The notes under the pieces: model-generated
The model's database searches: none
What the model was told of the DNA's origin: nothing
What the model saw: the letters and a program-made list of their open reading frames with translations, nothing else
Program-made: the position numbers and the translations under genes
Assembly: GCA_001769925.1 (NCBI GenBank)
Contig: MEPT01000090.1
Location: forward strand, 7,333 to 20,130
DNA: 12,798 bases
Direction of reading: 5' to 3'
Source of the DNA: Bdellovibrionales bacterium RBG_16_40_8
GTDB taxonomy: Bacteria > Bdellovibrionota > Bdellovibrionia > Bdellovibrionales > UBA1609
Shown here: positions 8,683 to 12,798 of the stretch, piece by piece
Layout of the letters: each line of letters opens with the position of its first letter
Numbering within the stretch: position 1 is the stretch's first letter

Positions 8683-8988
8683 CTAATTTTTAAGAGTATC
8701 CATTTTGGTAACGTCAACACTGCGGCGCTGTCTAAAAATCATAATTAAAATAGCAAGACCAATCATTACTTCAGCAGCAGCTAGTGCAATAACAAATATT
8801 GACATAACTTGCCCGCTCACCTGATGGGCGGCGACATACTTATTAAAAACCACAAAATTAATGGCCCCAGCATTCAGCATTAATTCAACAGATATTAATA
8901 TACCCACAGCACTTCGGCGAGTTAGTATGCCATATATCCCGATAGAAAAAAGTAGCAAGGTAAGTTGTAACCAATTCATAATTGTCAT
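8683..8988 (-). CDS. nuoK: Complex I membrane subunit K
   Basis: A 101-residue, three-helix membrane subunit (Mrp MrpC-like) next to the E-channel. The two buried glutamates known to be important in E. coli (E36, E72) are present as E35 in ISVELMLNA and E73 in AAAEVMIGLA. Length equals the family norm of about 100. The ATG overlaps the nuoJ stop by four bases (ATGA, 8985-8988), and AAGGA lies 6 nt upstream (8995-8999), supporting this start over the ATG at codon 4. nuoL follows 8 nt after the stop. Translational coupling J-K-L is expected. Confidence 0.96.
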   Translation of the reverse strand: MTIMNWLQLTLLLFSIGIYGILTRRSAVGILISVELMLNAGAINFVVFNKYVAAHQVSGQVMSIFVIALAAAEVMIGLAILIMIFRQRRSVDVTKMDTLKN

Positions 8989-9539
8989 GGGGTGTCCTTA
9001 CGGGCGATAACTATACCGGATACTAAAACAGTAAGTAGCAGTAGCGAAATCACTTCAAAAGGTAATATAAATCCGTTAGGGCCACTACTTAACAATGCTA
9101 AGCCAACGCCCTTAATTGCCGACGCCCCAGCAGTATTTGCATTTTCAACAGGATTTAAATAAAAAGAATTTGTAGCAAAAGAAGATTTTGATAAAAAATA
9201 CGAAAAACTTATATAAAAACCGCCGCTTGCTAGTAGCGCAAAAGCTTTTCGCAAAAAACTCGCCTCATATTGCACGCTCTTATTATCATTTACGGTAAGC
9301 ATTATAGATATTACAAGCAAAACAACAATGCCGCCAACGTAAACAAGCAGTTGCACACCGGCTAGCAGTTCGGCTCCGAGCAAAATATAAAGCCCGGCAG
9401 TAAGTGACAAAACCCCCATTAAATAACTGGCAGAGCGAAGAATATGTGGGGTATATACAGTTAATACTGCAAAAAATACTGAAAGAACACTCAAGATCAC
9501 AAATAAAATATCAGAAACCGGAGCAAAATCAAAACTCAT
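8985..9539 (-). CDS. nuoJ: Complex I membrane subunit J
   Basis: A 184-residue subunit with five predicted membrane helices that couples quinone chemistry to the antiporter subunits. Conserved helix 3 is recognised as LAGVQLLVYVGGIVVLLVI (59-77), where Y67 matches the conserved tyrosine of the YVGA motif. Helix 5 has the ILPFEVISLLLL signature (158-169). A polar loop at about 118-143 with several Asn and Ser residues separates helices 4 and 5 and is the least conserved-looking part. The ATG overlaps the nuoI stop by four bases (ATGA, 9536-9539) with only a weak AGG further upstream, so expression is probably coupled to nuoI. The stop overlaps nuoK in the same way. Confidence 0.95.
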   Translation of the reverse strand: MSFDFAPVSDILFVILSVLSVFFAVLTVYTPHILRSASYLMGVLSLTAGLYILLGAELLAGVQLLVYVGGIVVLLVISIMLTVNDNKSVQYEASFLRKAFALLASGGFYISFSYFLSKSSFATNSFYLNPVENANTAGASAIKGVGLALLSSGPNGFILPFEVISLLLLTVLVSGIVIARKDTP

Positions 9540-10087
9540 GGTTTAATACCTGCTAGATCAAAACCCTCAAGCGAAGTTGGCCCGTCATAAACTGATCTTG
9601 GCTCGATAAGTTTTTTTCGTGACTCTACATCAGGTTGTTTCATAAGTACTGGTCCGGTTGCGCCTGCATAAGTTGTGAGATTGTAGATAAGTAAACGTTG
9701 ATCATAAACAGCTGATTCAAATTTTGCACTCATTTGTAATACCTGAAAAGGGCATACGAGTACACAAAGGTTACAAAAAGTGCAAGAGTCTAATCGCCAA
9801 ATAAAATGATCTAATTCATTTTTAGCGACTGCCGGTTTTGGTCGATCAATGACATGTATCGAGGCATTGGGGCAGGCCTCTTCACAGATATGGCATGAGG
9901 TGCATTTATGATAGCCATTTTCATCATACTTAAATGACAGTAGCGCGCGGGTGCGATCTGAAAGTTTCAGGGTATCACGGTTTTCGGGGTATTGCTGAGT
10001 AACCACAGTAGACGGCCTAACCAGATAGTGCCCGGTGACTCTCATACCTTTTAGTAGTGATAATATACTGCGAAAAAAATTAAACAA
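9536..10087 (-). CDS. nuoI: Complex I iron-sulfur subunit I (8Fe ferredoxin-like), TTG start
   Basis: A 183-residue peripheral subunit carrying clusters N6a and N6b, which lead electrons towards the quinone site. Two CxxCxxCxxxCP motifs are intact: C62, C65, C68, C72 and C102, C105, C108, C112. The N-terminus (SLLKGMRVTGHYLVRP, residues 10-25) matches the amphipathic helix that lies on the membrane. The second motif, SCTFCNLCVLVCPFQVL, lacks the acidic pair usual before its last cysteine. The start is TTG at 10085-10087, chosen because AGGAG sits 6 nt upstream; the first ATG (codon 15) would cut away the membrane helix. nuoH ends 17 nt upstream. In complexes without E, F and G this subunit lies nearest to where an external ferredoxin would dock. 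Confidence 0.95.
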   Translation of the reverse strand: MFNFFRSILSLLKGMRVTGHYLVRPSTVVTQQYPENRDTLKLSDRTRALLSFKYDENGYHKCTSCHICEEACPNASIHVIDRPKPAVAKNELDHFIWRLDSCTFCNLCVLVCPFQVLQMSAKFESAVYDQRLLIYNLTTYAGATGPVLMKQPDVESRKKLIEPRSVYDGPTSLEGFDLAGIKP

Positions 10088-10093
10088 AAAAAT

Positions 10094-10098
10094 CTCCT
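10094..10098 (-). promoter_or_regulatory. Ribosome binding site deciding the nuoI TTG start
   Basis: AGGAG on the minus strand lies 6 nt before TTG (10085-10087). The next in-frame ATG, at 10043-10045, has only AAAGG 1-2 nt away, which is too close to act. The site therefore supports TTG and the full amphipathic N-terminus. Confidence 0.8.
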
Positions 10099-10104
10099 AG
10101 TATT

Positions 10105-11223
10105 TTATGGGTTCCATACAAAAAAATAAAGCTCTGACAAAACCAAAATTGCTCCTACTGTTAAATTTACTAGCCCAATAGGCAGTAGCACCTTCCATTC
10201 GAGTTTCATAAGTTGATCAACACGTAGTCGCGGAAAAGTCCAGCGAAACCACATACTAAGAAAAACTAACGCCGCTACTTTTAGAGCAAACCATACCCCT
10301 GCTGGTATTAAATCCATCACTGCATTAAATGTTGTAAAATTGCCGATATGAAACGGCATCCAGCCGCCTAAAAAAAGTGTGGCTCCAACTGCAGAGACAA
10401 TAAATAGATTTATATACTCGGCGAGAAAAAACATTGCAAAGCGCAGACCTGAATACTCTGTATGAAAGCCAGCCGTAAGTTCGCTTTCGGCTTCAGCCAT
10501 ATCAAAGGGAGTTCGATTGTTTTCAGCTGTTGAAGAAATTAAAAAAATAAAAAACGCAACAAAGCCAACTACCGGCACTCGCCATATCCACCAGCCATCT
10601 ACTTGCGATTGAACAATTGTCGAAAACTTCATTGAGCCCGCAAATAGCACAACCACGAGAATAGATATGGTCATAGAAATTTCGTACGAGATAATTTGTG
10701 CGCCCGCGCGCATGGCACCTAATAAAGACCATTTGTTGTTTGAGCTCCACCCGCCAAGTAAAATACCTAACACACCGAGGCCGCTAACCGCAGAAAGATA
10801 AAGCACACCAATATTCATGTCAGCAATATTAAATGTGGGGCTAAGCGGCAGTGCTATTAATGCTAAAAGTGTCGCCATCACACAAATAGCCGGGCCTAAA
10901 GCATGCAACATTTTATCGGTATTGGTGGGAACTATATCTTCTTTAAAAAAAAGTTTAAGCGCATCGGCTATACTTTGCAAAGTACCATGCCACCCGACAC
11001 GCATCGGGCCTAACCGACATTGAAAATGCGCGGCAATTTTTCTTTCTGCATAAACCAAAACCATGGCGGTCACAGACATAAACCCCATGATGGCGACCGC
11101 ACCACCAGCAAGCATAAGTAAAGATGTTAATGCCGAATCTGTCCACGCCTGACTAACGCGTTGACTAAGCGAAATGACCTTATAATTCTCTAAGGCTAGA
11201 TAATTTGCTGAGGCTAGTAACAA
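10105..11223 (-). CDS. nuoH: Complex I membrane subunit H, probable TTG start
   Basis: A 372-residue (from TTG) membrane subunit forming, with B and D, the quinone-binding chamber and the entrance of the proton path. It has about eight membrane helices. Conserved blocks: AERKIAAHFQCRLGPMRVG at about 59-77, the ADALKLFFKEDIVP loop at about 86-99, TAENNRTPFDMAEAESEL and GFHTEYSGLRFAMFFLAEY, both typical quinone-site signatures. The frame is open back to a GTG at 11260-11262 that overlaps the nuoD stop (GTGA), adding 13 residues, but that GTG has no Shine-Dalgarno site. The TTG at 11221-11223 has AAGGAG exactly 6 nt upstream. It would also leave a T8 run outside most of the coding frame. nuoH follows nuoD directly, with no nuoE, nuoF or nuoG between. 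Identity is certain; the start is about 75% sure. Confidence 0.93.
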   Translation of the reverse strand: MLLASANYLALENYKVISLSQRVSQAWTDSALTSLLMLAGGAVAIMGFMSVTAMVLVYAERKIAAHFQCRLGPMRVGWHGTLQSIADALKLFFKEDIVPTNTDKMLHALGPAICVMATLLALIALPLSPTFNIADMNIGVLYLSAVSGLGVLGILLGGWSSNNKWSLLGAMRAGAQIISYEISMTISILVVVLFAGSMKFSTIVQSQVDGWWIWRVPVVGFVAFFIFLISSTAENNRTPFDMAEAESELTAGFHTEYSGLRFAMFFLAEYINLFIVSAVGATLFLGGWMPFHIGNFTTFNAVMDLIPAGVWFALKVAALVFLSMWFRWTFPRLRVDQLMKLEWKVLLPIGLVNLTVGAILVLSELYFFVWNP

Positions 11224-11229
11224 AAAAAA

Positions 11230-11235
11230 CTCCTT
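11230..11235 (-). promoter_or_regulatory. Ribosome binding site favouring the nuoH TTG start
   Basis: AAGGAG on the minus strand is followed by six T and then TTG (11221-11223), almost the same arrangement as before nuoI (AGGAG, ATTTTT, TTG). The alternative GTG at 11260-11262 overlaps the nuoD stop but has no purine-rich site in front. Confidence 0.75.
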
Positions 11236-11258
11236 ATCTGTCGTATAACCTATCAATA

Positions 11259-12422
11259 TCACCGATCAATATCAGGAACGACAATATCTATCGACGATAA
11301 AATTGCAACAAGATCTGCAAGTCGCCACCCCTTAGACATTTTAATAATACTCCAAAGGTTATTGAAATTCGGTGTGCGAAAATGCAGGCGATATGGCTTT
11401 TCGGTGCCGTCTGCTACAATCATAACGCCAAAAATGCCACGAGCGGTCTCCATTTGGCTATAGTAAGTGCCCTCAGGTACTCTAATTTTCGCACCAAACT
11501 TCATAACCATAGACGGGCCTTCAGGTACGTTATCAATAAGCTGTTCAATTATTTTTATAGATTCGCGCATCTCTTGCATACGAACTTTGTATCGATCCCA
11601 GCAATCACCGGTAGTGCCTAGCGGTACGGCAAATTGAACTTTACTATAAACCCCATAAGGGTTTACTTTTCGCAAATCGTGGTTCACCCCACTAGCACGT
11701 AATATTGGACCAGTAGCACCAACAGAGATTGCAGTTTTAGCGTCAAGTAAGCCGACCCCTTTAAGCCGCTGTTGCACAATTATGTTGCCAGTAAAGAGCT
11801 CATCATACTCATCAAGAATTGGTTTAAAATAACTTAAAAACTCTTTTGTCTTACGCACAAAGTTTGGGTGAATATCATACATCAAGCCACCTGGCTGAAT
11901 GTAATTCATTGTAAGTCTTGCCCCAATAGTGTCTTCAAAAATAGCAGTGATTTTTTCGCGATCGCGAAAGCCGTAAAGAAAAGGAGTAAACGCGCCAAGA
12001 TCCATACCGAAAACGCCCCACCACAGCTGATGACTTTGTATGCGTTGAAGTTCGGCAATAATTGTTCGCACTGTGAGAATTCTGTCGTTAAGTTCAATTT
12101 TCATAGCGCGCTCAATAGCATCTGATATGGTCCAATTATTCATTAGCGCGCAGAGGTAATCTAAGCGGTCAGTGAGATGAACTTGCTGTCTATAGCCAAT
12201 AAATTCTGATTTTTTTTCGATACCGCGATGTACGTACCCTAAAACTGGTATAACTTCTCGAACGGTTTCGCCGTCCATCTTAAGTACTAGTCTTAGTACT
12301 CCATGAGTTGACGGGTGTTGTGGCCCCATATTGACAAAATATTCTTGAGTTGCAAGGTCACTTATTGATTCACTTTGCGATTTACTAATTTTTTCGTTTA
12401 GAGTGCTTATGGCTATCTCCAT
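11259..12422 (-). CDS. nuoD: Complex I 49-kDa subunit D
   Basis: A 387-residue peripheral subunit related to the [NiFe]-hydrogenase large subunit; with NuoB it forms the quinone site. Landmarks: NMGPQHPSTHGVLRLVLKMDG at 31-51 (the HPSTHG histidine loop lining the quinone pocket), GYVHRGIEKKSE, TDRLDYLCALMNNW with the conserved quinone-pocket tyrosine, QPGGLMYDIHPNF, and ATGPILRASGVNHDLRK. The C-terminus DIVVPDIDR is the usual family ending. It is a stand-alone D, not the fused CD form seen in E. coli and Bacteroides. The ATG overlaps the nuoC stop by 10 nt and has GGAG 5 nt upstream. The stop is shared with the GTG that begins the longer nuoH reading. Confidence 0.96.
   Translation of the reverse strand: MEIAISTLNEKISKSQSESISDLATQEYFVNMGPQHPSTHGVLRLVLKMDGETVREVIPVLGYVHRGIEKKSEFIGYRQQVHLTDRLDYLCALMNNWTISDAIERAMKIELNDRILTVRTIIAELQRIQSHQLWWGVFGMDLGAFTPFLYGFRDREKITAIFEDTIGARLTMNYIQPGGLMYDIHPNFVRKTKEFLSYFKPILDEYDELFTGNIIVQQRLKGVGLLDAKTAISVGATGPILRASGVNHDLRKVNPYGVYSKVQFAVPLGTTGDCWDRYKVRMQEMRESIKIIEQLIDNVPEGPSMVMKFGAKIRVPEGTYYSQMETARGIFGVMIVADGTEKPYRLHFRTPNFNNLWSIIKMSKGWRLADLVAILSSIDIVVPDIDR
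11954..11969. repeat. 16-bp perfect palindrome inside nuoD
   Basis: TTTCGCGATCGCGAAA is perfectly self-complementary. It lies in nuoD coding sequence (encoding the FRDREKI stretch) and contains the octamer GCGATCGC. I see no other copy in the window, so it is not evidence for the iterated HIP1 element of cyanobacteria and may be chance. Confidence 0.6.
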
Positions 12423-12798
12423 GGGCGCTCCAACATAAAATCGTCTACATAATCTTTACGTAAGGGGTGCCCCTGCCAGTCATCTTCAAGTAAAAGTCTG
12501 CGTAAATCTGGATGTTCACTAAAGCGAACACCAAAGAGATCAAAAATTTCTCTTTCGTGCCATTCAGCAATCTCCCAAATTGAGCTTATAGAAGGGGCTA
12601 TAGCATTTTCGCGATCAAGATAAACACTGACCATAAGATAATGATTATAAATTGTAGAGTAAAGCTGATACACAAGTTCAACCTTGCCGTCTTTTAACCA
12701 ATCAATTGCCGTTGACGTTAAGAGCATATCAAACTTGAGTGGCTCTTGATTTCTAAGACTATGCATTACCGTAACGAGTTTTTCAACTGGCGCTATAA
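12413..12798 (-). CDS. nuoC: Complex I 30-kDa subunit C, 5' end missing
   Basis: C-terminal part (at least 127 residues) of the 30-kDa subunit, which packs against NuoD and NuoI. The family signature is plain: WEIAEWHEREIFDLFGVRF, then EHPDLRRLLLEDDWQGHPLRK and DYV. An ATG exists at 12764-12766, but the frame stays open to the window edge and the residues in front (IAPVEKLVTV) read naturally into the N-terminal domain (MHSLRNQEPLKFDMLLTSTAIDW begins right after). The gene therefore almost surely starts outside the window. Typical separate NuoC proteins are about 150-220 residues. It overlaps nuoD by 10 nt. nuoA and nuoB would be expected further upstream. Confidence 0.95.
   Translation of the reverse strand, partial: IAPVEKLVTVMHSLRNQEPLKFDMLLTSTAIDWLKDGKVELVYQLYSTIYNHYLMVSVYLDRENAIAPSISSIWEIAEWHEREIFDLFGVRFSEHPDLRRLLLEDDWQGHPLRKDYVDDFMLERPWR

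Noticed and set aside
11957..11968. HIP1 element (GCGATCGC) pointing to a cyanobacterium
   Set aside because: I see only one copy in about 12.8 kb; true HIP1-bearing genomes have it far more often, and the gene order differs from cyanobacterial ndh genes.
12764..12766. ATG as the true start of nuoC
   Set aside because: The frame remains open upstream to the window edge with NuoC-like residues and there is no Shine-Dalgarno site in front of it, so it is an internal methionine.

Overview
The window is a single block of co-directional minus-strand genes from an AT-rich bacterium (roughly 40% G+C by eye). Read 5'->3' on the minus strand, the order is nuoC (cut by the right edge), nuoD, nuoH, nuoI, nuoJ, nuoK, nuoL, nuoM, nuoN, a small 2[4Fe-4S] ferredoxin, and a very large pyruvate:ferredoxin (flavodoxin) oxidoreductase, nifJ (cut by the left edge). 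Coding density is close to total. The largest gaps are 61 bp (nuoN-ferredoxin) and 44 bp (nuoL-nuoM). Elsewhere genes are separated by 7-9 bp or overlap. There is no stretch of more than 300 bases without a gene, and I see no RNA gene, insertion sequence or CRISPR array.

Right part (about 3753-12798): respiratory complex I. The Q-module subunits visible are C, D and I, and the membrane arm is H, J, K, L, M and N. The genes for the NADH-oxidising module (nuoE, nuoF, nuoG) are not between nuoD and nuoH, where full 14-gene operons usually carry them. nuoD runs directly into nuoH. This matches the '11-subunit' layout (A-D, H-N) known from Chlorobium, Bacteroides-type operons and, in function, cyanobacterial/plastid NDH-1, where ferredoxin rather than NADH can be the electron donor. 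nuoA and nuoB are presumably just beyond the right edge.

Left part (1-3691): an Allochromatium-type ferredoxin and NifJ follow nuoN in the same direction. The simplest reading is a wired pathway: pyruvate is oxidised by NifJ to acetyl-CoA + CO2, electrons go to the ferredoxin encoded next to it, then to NuoI of the truncated complex I, then to quinone with ion pumping. That flow is an inference from gene order and missing subunits. The individual gene identities are secure.

The organism cannot be named from this alone. Complex I, quinone respiration and an anaerobe-type pyruvate oxidase suggest a facultative or anaerobic Gram-negative-type bacterium. The NuoM/NuoH style recalls Bacteroidota/Chlorobiota or Bdellovibrionota-like lineages rather than E. 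coli. Notable local details are a four-copy 12-bp repeat, each copy ending in a stop codon, between nuoL and nuoM; TTG starts with well-placed Shine-Dalgarno sites for nuoH and nuoI; and loss of a normally conserved membrane lysine in NuoM.
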